This document shows, piece after piece, positions 34,688 to 43,823 of a DNA stretch of 64,000 bases. The notes under the pieces were generated by a model. The model was not told the DNA's origin and did no database searches. It worked only from the letters and a program-made list of their open reading frames with translations. A program made the position numbers and the translations under genes. The DNA is from JAHDCJ01 sp039028895. GTDB taxonomy: Bacteria > Bacteroidota > Bacteroidia > Chitinophagales > Saprospiraceae. The stretch's first letter is position 1; each line of letters begins with the position of its first letter. The DNA is taken from contig JBCCHF010000011.1 in NCBI GenBank assembly GCA_039028895.1, positions 62,001-126,000 of the forward strand. Reading direction: 5' to 3'.

Positions 34688-36352
34688 ATGATGAAAAATC
34701 TACAATCCTTCATACTCATAATATTGTTCTTTTCTAGCTCACTCGCTGCCCAAAATACAGTAGGGTTACTGTCGTACGATCCTTCAAGTACGTTTGATGG
34801 CTACAATCTCTTGTATCCGCATAATCAGCCCAATGTTTATCTGTTGAATAATTGTGGTGAGATCGTTCATACCTGGACTGATGAACCCAATTTCAGACCT
34901 GGTAATACGGCATACCTTATGCCAAATGGCAACCTGATAAAGACCAAACGCGATGCAACAGTTGTCAATGATGCAATTTGGGCAGGTGGTGGTGGCGCTA
35001 TAGTAGAAATCCGCGACTGGAACAACAACTTGCTTTGGGATTTTGAAATGAATACAGATACCACTCGTTTGCATCACGATATAGCGATTAGAGCCAATGG
35101 CAATATAATCATGATTGCCTGGGAGTTGAAAACAATGGAAGAAGCAATTCAAGCGGGCCGTAATCCGGCTATGCTTCCTGATGGAGAACTCTGGCCAGAA
35201 ATGATTATCGAAGTCGATCCGAACACAGATGAGATCGTCTGGGAATGGCATGCGTGGGATCATCTCATTCAGGATTTTGATTCAACTAAAGATAATTTTG
35301 GGGTTGTCGGTGATCATCCGGAACTCATTGACATTAACTACCCTGAGGATGATGGACCTGATGATTGGCACCATGCGAATGCGATAGATTACCACGAGAC
35401 ACTTTCTCAGGTAATGATTAGTATTCCAACCTTTAACGAATTATGGATTATTGATAGAACCACCACCACACAACAAGCTGCCGGCCATTTTGGTGGTTTG
35501 AGTGGATTTGGGGGTGATCTGATGTATCGCTGGGGTAACCCAGCAGCATATAATGCGGGTGATTCAACTGATCAAAAAATGTTTTACCAGCACGATCCTC
35601 ATTGGGTCGATGATTTCGTGGATAACACACATCCTCAATTTGGCAAGATTGCATTCTATAATAACCGAGTTACAGATACAACATCCACAGTTAATGTTTT
35701 TACCCCTATATGGGATATGTACAAATGGTCATATAGCTTTGAAAACGGTAAGTGGGGGCCAGAAGATTATTCCTGGTCATATAGCACGCCCGATCCAACG
35801 ACGATGCATTCTACTGGTTTGTCAGGCATCCAGTTCCAGCCTAATGGAAATGCTCTGATCTGTGTAGGGCGTTTTGGATATGTCTTTGAGATTACCCCCG
35901 AGGAAGAAATTGTATGGGAGTATCGTACACCTCTGTTGGCTGGTAATCCGGTCGATCAGGGAACCGAGCTAAGCATCAATAACAACCTCACCTTCCGATT
36001 CCCGAGGTACCCGTCCGACTATGATGCATTTGATGGACAAACTCTTGATCCGATAGGCTATCTGGAAACGAATCCGAATACTGAATTTTGCGATCAATTG
36101 ACTCCTGTGATGGAAGTCTCGCACGATTACAGACTTGAGATCTATCCTAACCCCGCCGACCAAATGATCACCCTGGAATGGGATGGTGGTGTTTGGGTTG
36201 ATGTCGCGATCTATGATATCGTTGGCCGGAAATATGATCAGATGGAACTTACCGGCGGTCGCAAATATCTTGATCTCTCAAGTTTACCTAATGGCATTTA
36301 TATCCTGCAGGTGAATGGAGAAGCAATCAAGAAATTTGTGATTTCGAGGTAA
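34688..36352 (+). CDS. Secreted arylsulfotransferase-like protein with T9SS tail (copy 2)
   Basis: 554 residues. Paralogue of the upstream gene, sharing LLNNCGEIVHTW, LHHDIAIRANGNIIMIAWEL, WEWHAWDHLIQDFD near 184, DHPELIDIN and WHHANAIDY. The T9SS tail is clearer: LEIYPNPADQMITLEW...LPNGIYILQVNGEAIKKFVIS. Probably exported to the cell surface or medium. Its few differences in loops suggest different acceptors. The His residues of the HHD and HAN motifs are kept in both copies. Confidence 0.82.
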   Translation: MMKNLQSFILIILFFSSSLAAQNTVGLLSYDPSSTFDGYNLLYPHNQPNVYLLNNCGEIVHTWTDEPNFRPGNTAYLMPNGNLIKTKRDATVVNDAIWAGGGGAIVEIRDWNNNLLWDFEMNTDTTRLHHDIAIRANGNIIMIAWELKTMEEAIQAGRNPAMLPDGELWPEMIIEVDPNTDEIVWEWHAWDHLIQDFDSTKDNFGVVGDHPELIDINYPEDDGPDDWHHANAIDYHETLSQVMISIPTFNELWIIDRTTTTQQAAGHFGGLSGFGGDLMYRWGNPAAYNAGDSTDQKMFYQHDPHWVDDFVDNTHPQFGKIAFYNNRVTDTTSTVNVFTPIWDMYKWSYSFENGKWGPEDYSWSYSTPDPTTMHSTGLSGIQFQPNGNALICVGRFGYVFEITPEEEIVWEYRTPLLAGNPVDQGTELSINNNLTFRFPRYPSDYDAFDGQTLDPIGYLETNPNTEFCDQLTPVMEVSHDYRLEIYPNPADQMITLEWDGGVWVDVAIYDIVGRKYDQMELTGGRKYLDLSSLPNGIYILQVNGEAIKKFVISR

Positions 36353-36383
36353 AAAGTAATTATTTAGTGCAGCGATAACCAAA

Positions 36384-36893
36384 TTGACCATGACACTACA
36401 GGAGTTTTTTGATGCCCTTTCGGCTAATCCTATAATTTTACTGCTTTACTTTATCGCTTTGCCGCTTACAGCGTTGTTGGTATTATTCCTTGGAAAAGGA
36501 GAAGGGCATAAATCTCCCTGGCGAAATGTCTATTGCGTTTTGATCTACTTGGCATGCATACCCGGGGTATTTGCCTTGACGCTAAATGTATATTTGTTTT
36601 TATTTGAAAGACAAAGTGTTATGCAAATGGGGATCTATACTCAGGTCTTACCGATTATCTCAATGATCCTGACCCTTTATTTTATCAGGCAAAATGTTTC
36701 CTTTCAGCACATCCCCGGATTTGATAAACTTTCAAGCTTTCTTTTTATCATGGCAGCTTTGATTGGGATGATGTGGTTCTTTGACCGGATGCATATAATT
36801 GGGATATCATTTATTCCTTTCCACTTCGTAATTATTGGTTTTTTGGTCTTATTACTGATTATTGTTTTTGGGATTAGAAAAGTTTTTAACTAA
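36384..36893 (+). CDS. Five-helix membrane protein of unknown function
   Basis: 169 residues, nearly all hydrophobic, with segments at about 15-36, 50-72, 80-98, 110-130 and 138-163 and one basic loop (GKGEGHKSPWRN). Starts 31 bp after the arylsulfotransferase-like copy 2 and may share its transcript. No family recognised. Confidence 0.55.
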   Translation: MTMTLQEFFDALSANPIILLLYFIALPLTALLVLFLGKGEGHKSPWRNVYCVLIYLACIPGVFALTLNVYLFLFERQSVMQMGIYTQVLPIISMILTLYFIRQNVSFQHIPGFDKLSSFLFIMAALIGMMWFFDRMHIIGISFIPFHFVIIGFLVLLLIIVFGIRKVFN

Positions 36894-37212
36894 TTTGGCT
36901 CTGCATTTACTTCGACCTGGCGTAATCTTTCACCTCAGATTAAGCTAAAACACCCCTTATTGCCGCTTTATAATAGTGTAATCTCTGTTGGGAGGAGATT
37001 CTAATGCTGTTATTGTCCATAAAATTTCATTTTTTACGGTACAATTAATTATATGACATTAGAATGAGAAAGATATTATTTTGATTTCATCCTTTTTGTC
37101 TTACATTTATTCCGCAAGCGTAAATTCGCTAAACGACTATATTTTTTATTTACAAATAATTGATTTTTTAATCCTAAACTAGAATTTATTCCAAAACTTA
37201 AACTCTCTTTCT
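36894..37212 (+). promoter_or_regulatory. Long AT-rich upstream region of the metalloprotease gene
   Basis: No coding sequence seen. Near its end TTTG (37080-37083), 18 bp, then TACATTTA (37102-37109) resemble -33 and -7 boxes (last base A in place of G). An imperfect inverted pair AATCTC/GAGATT lies near 36979-36999. The leader after the box would be about 95 bp. Confidence 0.35.
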
Positions 37213-40200
37213 ATGAATTACATCAGAATAGCCCTGTTGTTCGTGGTGTGTTGCATGTTTACTATTTCTGGAAACGCTCAAAGCTCTGGCTACGATCATT
37301 ACACGACTGATCTAGTCCTGAACCAGAAACAAAATGGAAGTGCATTCACCCCTGTTACCCTTTTTAATAACAATAACGTTCAGGACGTCAAGTCTGTAAG
37401 AACTGATTTGTTAAATGCTGTTAGATCTGGTACTGTTCTCGCTCCGGATGCAGCAAGTATCGCAATGGTCAAAGAGCGCAAGCCGCACACAATGACATTG
37501 CAAGTTCCTTCAGTAGATTTCGGCATGATGGAATTGGAGCTTGTTAGAATTAACATGTTCTCTGAAGATTTTGCTGTTTACACCTCCTCTTCAAATGGCC
37601 AGCCAGTGGAAGTTGGTGACCTTGGTGTTCACTACCGTGGTATCATCAAAGATGTTCCTGGTTCAATGGTTGCTTTATCAGTAATTAACAACGAGATCAT
37701 GGGTCTTGTTAGCTCAGAAAACCTTGGCAATATGGTCCTTGGTCGTCTTGACGAGAAGAGTAAAGACAATTTCCACATTTTCTATCACGATGGTGATTTG
37801 TTAGGAGATTCATCTTTCAACTGCTCAATGCCTGATGATAATTTTTCAGGTTACACAGTAGACGAACTTCATGAAACTGCAGAAGAAAAAGCACCTGGTG
37901 ACTGTCTTCGTGTATATGTTGAAGTTGGAACAGACATTTATAATGCTGCAAGTAATGATGTAGGTGTTGCTACTAATTTCATTACTGGTCTGTTTAACGA
38001 GTCTATTACTTTGTATGCTAACGAGTCAATTCCAATGGTAGTGTCTTCCATTTTTGTTTGGGATACTAATGATCCATACTCAGGAAGCAACTCATCATCT
38101 AACCTGAATGTTTTCCAATCACAGCACAATAGCTATGCGAGTATTAACAATGCTGACCTTGGTCACTATGTGAACCTTGCAATTAGTGGTGGTGTGGCTG
38201 CTGGGTTCTCAGGTGTTTGTAGTAATAATGTAGATAACAGCCTTTGTGTGAGTGGTATCGAAACCTCTTACAACAGTGTACCTACTTACTCTTGGTCAGT
38301 AATGGTAGTTACCCACGAAATGGGTCACCTTATTGGCTCACGCCACACACATGCATGTGTATGGAATGGTAATAATACAGCTATTGATAGTTGTGCTGGC
38401 GGTACCGAAGGTTCATGTTCAAGCCCAGGTAACCCTTCAGGTGGTGGTACCATTATGAGTTACTGTCACCTTACCAGTGTAGGGATCAACCTTTCATTAG
38501 GTTTTGGCCCTCAGCCAGGTGCGGTTATTCGTAATACTGTTGATAACGCAAATTGTACAAGCCCTTGCGGACCTCCTACTTGTAGTGATGGTATCCAGAA
38601 TCAAGATGAGACTGGTGTTGACTGTGGTGGTGCTACCTGCCCAGCTTGCCCAACTTGTAATGATGGCGTTCAAAACGGAGACGAAGAAGGCGTTGACTGT
38701 GGCGGTTCAGACTGTGCACCATGTCCTTGTAACGGTACTACTGTTACATTGACAATCAATCTCGACAACTATCCAGAAGAAACTACATGGGATATCCGTA
38801 ATGGTGGAGGAACTGTTGTAGCTTCAGGTGGAGCATACGGTTCACAGCCTGATGGTTCACAAGTAGTTGAGGTAGCTTGTCTTTCAGATGGTTGCTACGA
38901 TTTCACAATTTACGATTCATATGGTGATGGTATATGCTGTGGCTATGGAATCGGTGATTACACCTTACAAGATGACCAGGGTAATACTTTAGCATCAGGT
39001 GGCTCATTTGGTTCATCTGAAACGACTAACTTCTGTGTTTCTTCAGGTTGTCCAGCTGCAGGTACTGCATGTGATGATGGTGACCCTGCCACAATAAATG
39101 ATGTAGAAGACGGTAACTGTAATTGTGCAGGTACTTGTATTTCAGCAGGTACTGCATGTAATGATGGCAACCCAGCCACAGAAAATGATCAATGGGATGG
39201 CAATTGTAATTGTGTAGGTACACCTTGCCCTGCAGCAGGTACTGCATGTAATGATGGCAATCCAGCCACAGAGAATGATGTAGAAGACGGTTTCTGTAAT
39301 TGTGCAGGTACACCATGTCCTTCAGCAGGTACTGCTTGTAATGATGGTAACCCAGCCACAGAGAATGATGTAGAAGATGGTTTCTGTAACTGTGCAGGTA
39401 CGCCATGTCCTTCAGCAGGCACAGCTTGTAATGATGGCGACTCAGCTACAATTAACGATGTAGAAGATGGTTTCTGTAACTGTGCAGGATCATGTATCCC
39501 AGCCGGAACACCTTGTGATGATGGTAACTCAGGTACCATTAATGATGAGTGGGATGGTAACTGTAATTGTGTTGGTGAAGGTTGTCCTTCAGCCGGAACA
39601 CCTTGTGATGACGGTAATGCAGCTACATTTAATGATGTAGAAGATGGTAATTGTAATTGTGTTGGTACACCATGTCCTTCAGCAGGTACTTCCTGTAATG
39701 ATGGTAATGCAGCTACATTTAATGATGTAGAAGATGGTTTCTGTAACTGTGCAGGTACGCCATGTCCTTCAGCAGGCACAGCTTGTGATGATGGCGACTC
39801 AGCTACAATTAACGATGTAGAAGATGGTTTCTGTAATTGTGCAGGATCATGTATCCCAGCCGGAACACCTTGTGATGATGGTAATGCAAATACTGAAAAT
39901 GACCAATGGGATGGTAACTGTAATTGCCAGGGTACCCCAATTAGTGCTGGTTGTACTGAAGTCTACAATAACTTCAATAACTTCGATACCTGGGGTATTT
40001 GGAATGACGGTGGATCTGATTGCCGCAGATCAGCAAACGATGCTGCATGGGCCAACAGTGGTTCTTTCTGTGTAAGACTAAGAGACGACTCTAATACGTC
40101 ATTCATGACTACAGATGACATTGATCTTTCAAATGTTCATGAATTAGAGGTCGATTTCAATTTCATCATGAGAACAATGGAGTCGACTGATGAATTCTGG

Positions 40201-40782
40201 CTACAAGTATCACTTGATGGTGGTGCAACCTACCAGACTGTTTCTACATATACCAATGCTGTTCATGGCGACAACGTAAGGCATTTTTATACAGTCACCG
40301 TGACGGTTACCGGAGGTGGAACCTTTACCTCAAATACCCGTGTACGCTTCCGTTGTAATTCTACAGTCAATAATGATAGAGTATATATCGATGATGTGAC
40401 CCTGTCTGGTTGTTCAAACGGCGCTGCTATGGTTGCCAATAATGACGGCGGTAAAGTTGTTGTAGGTGCTGTATCCAGTAGCTCAACAGGCGAAATCCCG
40501 CAAAGCAGCCTTGGTATACAGCCAGCAATAACTGACGAAGTAGTTGACATGCGTCTATATCCAAACCCGGCAAGCAACAATGTTACTATCGAAGTTAATA
40601 TGCCAGGTGAAGCTCTTACAGGTCGTATCATGGATGTTACAGGTCGTATCGTATGGACTGGTGAAGTTCTTACAGGAAGAAATAGCATCCCGGTTGGTAA
40701 TCTCCTGGGTGGTATGTACTACTTGAATGTTACTAGCGAAACTGGTGCAAGCATCACGAAGAAATTTGTGAAAGCCCAGTAA
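37213..40782 (+). CDS. Secreted reprolysin-like metalloprotease with Cys-rich repeats and T9SS tail
   Basis: 1189 residues. Signal (1-22, SGNAQ), propeptide-like part (to about 215), then a zinc protease of M12B type: HEMGHLIGSRH gives H368, E369, H372 and H378, and the Met-turn is TIMSYC with M415. Next come two CxDGxQNxDExGVDCGG units (456-505), a beta domain with ICCGYG (about 510-612), ten 29-30-residue Cys-rich repeats (613-909), a MAM-like beta-sandwich (about 915-1075) and a T9SS sorting domain (LYPNPASNNVTIEV...GMYYLNVTS...KKFVKAQ). It probably digests proteins at the cell surface or outside. A strong terminator follows. Confidence 0.9.
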   Translation: MNYIRIALLFVVCCMFTISGNAQSSGYDHYTTDLVLNQKQNGSAFTPVTLFNNNNVQDVKSVRTDLLNAVRSGTVLAPDAASIAMVKERKPHTMTLQVPSVDFGMMELELVRINMFSEDFAVYTSSSNGQPVEVGDLGVHYRGIIKDVPGSMVALSVINNEIMGLVSSENLGNMVLGRLDEKSKDNFHIFYHDGDLLGDSSFNCSMPDDNFSGYTVDELHETAEEKAPGDCLRVYVEVGTDIYNAASNDVGVATNFITGLFNESITLYANESIPMVVSSIFVWDTNDPYSGSNSSSNLNVFQSQHNSYASINNADLGHYVNLAISGGVAAGFSGVCSNNVDNSLCVSGIETSYNSVPTYSWSVMVVTHEMGHLIGSRHTHACVWNGNNTAIDSCAGGTEGSCSSPGNPSGGGTIMSYCHLTSVGINLSLGFGPQPGAVIRNTVDNANCTSPCGPPTCSDGIQNQDETGVDCGGATCPACPTCNDGVQNGDEEGVDCGGSDCAPCPCNGTTVTLTINLDNYPEETTWDIRNGGGTVVASGGAYGSQPDGSQVVEVACLSDGCYDFTIYDSYGDGICCGYGIGDYTLQDDQGNTLASGGSFGSSETTNFCVSSGCPAAGTACDDGDPATINDVEDGNCNCAGTCISAGTACNDGNPATENDQWDGNCNCVGTPCPAAGTACNDGNPATENDVEDGFCNCAGTPCPSAGTACNDGNPATENDVEDGFCNCAGTPCPSAGTACNDGDSATINDVEDGFCNCAGSCIPAGTPCDDGNSGTINDEWDGNCNCVGEGCPSAGTPCDDGNAATFNDVEDGNCNCVGTPCPSAGTSCNDGNAATFNDVEDGFCNCAGTPCPSAGTACDDGDSATINDVEDGFCNCAGSCIPAGTPCDDGNANTENDQWDGNCNCQGTPISAGCTEVYNNFNNFDTWGIWNDGGSDCRRSANDAAWANSGSFCVRLRDDSNTSFMTTDDIDLSNVHELEVDFNFIMRTMESTDEFWLQVSLDGGATYQTVSTYTNAVHGDNVRHFYTVTVTVTGGGTFTSNTRVRFRCNSTVNNDRVYIDDVTLSGCSNGAAMVANNDGGKVVVGAVSSSSTGEIPQSSLGIQPAITDEVVDMRLYPNPASNNVTIEVNMPGEALTGRIMDVTGRIVWTGEVLTGRNSIPVGNLLGGMYYLNVTSETGASITKKFVKAQ
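39049..39939 (+). repeat. Ten-unit coding repeat with a four-unit higher-order period
   Basis: Ten units of the form CPSAGTACNDGNPATEND...DGFCNCAG occupy residues 613-909; unit lengths are 29,30,30,30,29,30,30,30,29,30. Units 2, 6 and 10 share CI(S/P)AG and a Trp before DGNCNC, so the pattern repeats every four units. At DNA level, about 150 bp starting at 39373 recurs nearly unchanged at 39730, 357 bp (four units) away. Six Cys per unit suggest disulfide-braced stalk modules. Confidence 0.95.
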
Positions 40783-40804
40783 ATGATATTCCTTTTCAAT
40801 TAGG

Positions 40805-40838
40805 AAAAAAGGGTGGCCAGTACGGTCACCCTTTTTTT
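40805..40838 (+). terminator. Rho-independent terminator after the metalloprotease gene
   Basis: GGGTGGCC (40811-40818) pairs with GGTCACCC (40824-40831), eight pairs with one G-U wobble and loop AGTAC, followed by seven T and preceded by an A-run, so it could act on both strands. Confidence 0.85.
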
Positions 40839-40887
40839 GTTTGTCAGGAGAGGAACCAACTATAAAGAGCAACTGTTTCATAAATAG

Positions 40888-41454
40888 ATGCAAGCAAAAC
40901 AAGAATTTCAAGAAATCACAGACAAAATTTTCCTTGTTCGCCACTTCCTTTCCTCCAAAGAATGCGATGATTTTGTCAATATGAGTGAACAACGCGGCTA
41001 TGAAAAAGCCAAAGTGAATACAGAAAGAGGTGCTCAAGTCCTGGACTCCGTAAGAAATAACGAGCGACTCCTGTACAGAGATGTTAGCCTCGCAGAAAAC
41101 ATATGGCAAAAGGCTAAACCATATATCCCATCTGCTTTTGGAGAATGCAAAGCCATTGGATTAAACGAATTATTCAGGTTTTATAAATACGAAGTAGGGC
41201 ATCGCTTTAAAGGCCACATCGACGGTAGTTACAGAAGGAATGCCATGGAATTGAGCTTCTTTACCTTTATGGTATACCTGAATGATGATTTCGAAGGCGG
41301 CGAAACTAACTTCCGGGAACACTCCATAAAGCCTGAAAAAGGCATGTTGCTTATTTTTCTTCATCAATTATTCCATGAAGGTGCAGCAGTAACACAAGGC
41401 ATCAAATACGTGCTCAGAACGGATGTGATGTACCGCTTCGATGATAAAAAATAG
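40888..41454 (+). CDS. 2OG-Fe(II) dioxygenase, prolyl-4-hydroxylase-like
   Basis: 188 residues. H110 and D112 (GHIDGS) with distal H163 (FHEGAAV) form the iron triad, and R177 (LRTDVMY) sits 14 residues later as the 2-oxoglutarate-binding residue. LNDDFEGGETNFRE between them is typical of P4H-like enzymes. No signal peptide. The hydroxylated target is unknown. Confidence 0.88.
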   Translation: MQAKQEFQEITDKIFLVRHFLSSKECDDFVNMSEQRGYEKAKVNTERGAQVLDSVRNNERLLYRDVSLAENIWQKAKPYIPSAFGECKAIGLNELFRFYKYEVGHRFKGHIDGSYRRNAMELSFFTFMVYLNDDFEGGETNFREHSIKPEKGMLLIFLHQLFHEGAAVTQGIKYVLRTDVMYRFDDKK

Positions 41455-41495
41455 AAACTGTCTTTTATCATGAATTTGGAATCATGACCATTCAA

Positions 41496-43823
41496 TCAAT
41501 TTGCAGCAGGCAACTCCGGAGAGACTTTGTAGTTATTGTAAAATAATCCGCCATTTTCAGTCCAATGCCATACATCGGTATCAGCTGGTCGAATCATGAA
41601 GTTGTCAGCAATGAAATTGCTGATCCGTCGATTTTCATGCTTCATATAGGCGACTAATCGATGCCCAGGTTTATAGGGCATCTTAACCGTTGCCTTGACC
41701 CAACCTTCCGAATATTCCATAAAGAACTTCGGATTGTATTCCTGGTGCTTGACCCTGCCGCCTTGCTCATTATAAACCTCCACAAACAAGGCGGGAAAAG
41801 AGGCCATTTCGCTGTCAGCATAAATCCATACGGAGCACTCTATGTCTAATGGTTTTTCAGTAGACAGGCTATCTTCAAAAAAGGTGATTCGCTTGAGGTC
41901 GCCGCCATACAAAGCCCCCTTCCCATCGTAAGAAAGTGGAGTTGTTTCTGCTTCATAATCCTCAAACCTGATTAGCGATTGAGGCGCTAGGGTTTGTATA
42001 TTTCCGTTTACCGGAATGCTGTCCCTGATTAGTTGATAGTCGACCAATACTTCATCAATCCTGGTTTCGAAGGCTGACATCGGTAATTTGTAAAGCTCAA
42101 TGTATTTATTGGAATAGATCCTTTCAGCTTTTTTAATCAATGCTTCTTCGTCAGCCTTTAATTTTTCTTTGGTTCTGAGTATCAGGAAAGGCTTTTCATT
42201 GAGCTCAGGCAAAATCTCTTTTTCTATCAGGTCACTACTAACGAGTTGAGCCAATTTATATGAATGAGAAAGCGAAGTTCTTGGGGAAAGGAATGAAGCT
42301 ACCGGAACGTTGATATCGTAAAGGCTTTTCATAGTCTCATAAACCACCTTATTGCTTCTGTAGATATAAAACTTCTCTGATCCATTATTGAAATATGGGA
42401 ATGCCAGCATCGCCTGGAAATCTTCAGGTGCGTAGCCGGCATCTTTGAGGAAATTCGAGTAATCGCGGTTAGTATCTACGAAAATGGTGTTTTTACCTCT
42501 TGCCTTATGTAGTTTTTTGCTGGCATAGTTGACGTTCACAAAAGCATCGGCACCCCAGAAAAACATAGCCACCAAAACCACAGATACGGCAATCTGGTGA
42601 TTGCCTTTGTTCGACAGCGACCGATAAACCAGGTATAGATAATACGCAGCATAAACCGTAAATACATAATAGAAGACCCACGCAAAGCGACCTAAGGAGC
42701 GGAACTGTTTAAAAGGTGGGAACAACCCCAGTAAAAATTCAAAATGGAGAAATGGAAATGCTGTTGCCAATAATAACATTAGGGTAGCCGCCCAAAGCAT
42801 ACCATTCAGATGTTGTGAACAGGTAAACCGGAATGCGGTAAAGTTCCGGCGTTTTAGCAGCTTTCGCGCAAAGCGAATGGTCGTGAAGGCCAATATCAAT
42901 ACGCCGAATACACCTACATAGGCCATACCTTCCTTCGTTGGCGCCATCTGCACAAGGGTGAAGTATTTCCACAGATCAAGAACAGGTCCAAAGCTCGGTA
43001 AGAAAACACTCTCGAATGTGGCGAAATAAGTAAAAATACCATAAGGCGCCGGATGACGATCGGTTACTGGGTCACCAAGCGAGGCAATCGTCATAAAGAT
43101 CAGGATGGCTGCAAGGCCCGTTCCATAGATCCAAAGGTTAGTGGCCAGATGTTTCCTGAAATTTCGCAAATGCTGAAGGCTGTAAATAAAGCCATAGGCA
43201 AGCAGAAAGAATACCGCTAAAGGCACATAATAAGGATGCAGAAATCCGAAAAAGTTAATCGCCAAAACAGTGCCCGCCGCCCAAAATATTGGCCGTTTGG
43301 CTGCCATCATCCTGAGGAGGAAATACCAGACCATGGGTAGGAAAAACGCATAAGACAAGCTATAATGGGCCGCATATCGTTGAACCTGGGGTGATAGAAA
43401 CCCGATGACCAGACCAGCAAGACAGGCAAACCAGATCGATACCCCAAACCTGCGCAAAATGAGATAAATGAATACCGGGCAAATCGCCAAAGAAAACAGC
43501 ATCAGGAAATTGAGAATACCGATCGAATAATCACTAACATCAAAAAGGTGACTATCTACCCAATGCAATAAGGAGGCCAGGGCAAAATGACCATCCGTCA
43601 ACAAGGCAAACTCGCCGTATGGATAGGTCATTGCCGTAAATCGACCGTCACCACCATATTTGACATAATGCGCAAAGGAAAAGTAGTTTTTCAATCCGTC
43701 GCCTGCAGGAATGAAGAGATAGTCGTTAGCTTTCCAGAATAAATCTCCGAAAGCCATTGACACAAACCATGTCCCAATCAGAATTAATAATAGCTGTGGC
43801 CCAAAGCGCTTCAGGTGTTTCAT
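41496..43823 (-). CDS. GT-C-like polytopic membrane protein with C-terminal beta domain (copy 2)
   Basis: 775 residues. About eleven membrane helices occupy residues 10-425. In the first outer loop, AGDGLKNYF and YPYGE resemble the acidic catalytic loop of GT-C sugar transferases that use lipid-linked sugars. A soluble part (about 430-600) follows, then a beta-sandwich (about 620-740; CSVWIYADSEMASFPALFVE, WVKATVKMPYKPG) like a carbohydrate-binding domain. It starts within an ATGA overlap with the 763-aa paralogue. Sugar acceptor unknown. Confidence 0.7.
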   Translation of the reverse strand: MKHLKRFGPQLLLILIGTWFVSMAFGDLFWKANDYLFIPAGDGLKNYFSFAHYVKYGGDGRFTAMTYPYGEFALLTDGHFALASLLHWVDSHLFDVSDYSIGILNFLMLFSLAICPVFIYLILRRFGVSIWFACLAGLVIGFLSPQVQRYAAHYSLSYAFFLPMVWYFLLRMMAAKRPIFWAAGTVLAINFFGFLHPYYVPLAVFFLLAYGFIYSLQHLRNFRKHLATNLWIYGTGLAAILIFMTIASLGDPVTDRHPAPYGIFTYFATFESVFLPSFGPVLDLWKYFTLVQMAPTKEGMAYVGVFGVLILAFTTIRFARKLLKRRNFTAFRFTCSQHLNGMLWAATLMLLLATAFPFLHFEFLLGLFPPFKQFRSLGRFAWVFYYVFTVYAAYYLYLVYRSLSNKGNHQIAVSVVLVAMFFWGADAFVNVNYASKKLHKARGKNTIFVDTNRDYSNFLKDAGYAPEDFQAMLAFPYFNNGSEKFYIYRSNKVVYETMKSLYDINVPVASFLSPRTSLSHSYKLAQLVSSDLIEKEILPELNEKPFLILRTKEKLKADEEALIKKAERIYSNKYIELYKLPMSAFETRIDEVLVDYQLIRDSIPVNGNIQTLAPQSLIRFEDYEAETTPLSYDGKGALYGGDLKRITFFEDSLSTEKPLDIECSVWIYADSEMASFPALFVEVYNEQGGRVKHQEYNPKFFMEYSEGWVKATVKMPYKPGHRLVAYMKHENRRISNFIADNFMIRPADTDVWHWTENGGLFYNNYKVSPELPAAN

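Noticed and set aside
32982..36352. Pair read as a recent duplication or pseudogene
   Set aside because: Both are full length with intact motifs and tails but are only moderately similar, so the duplication is old.
39189..39779. 196-aa antisense frame through the Cys-rich repeats
   Set aside because: It only mirrors the repeat periodicity of the metalloprotease gene (GTACN codons read backwards) and has no start context or homology.
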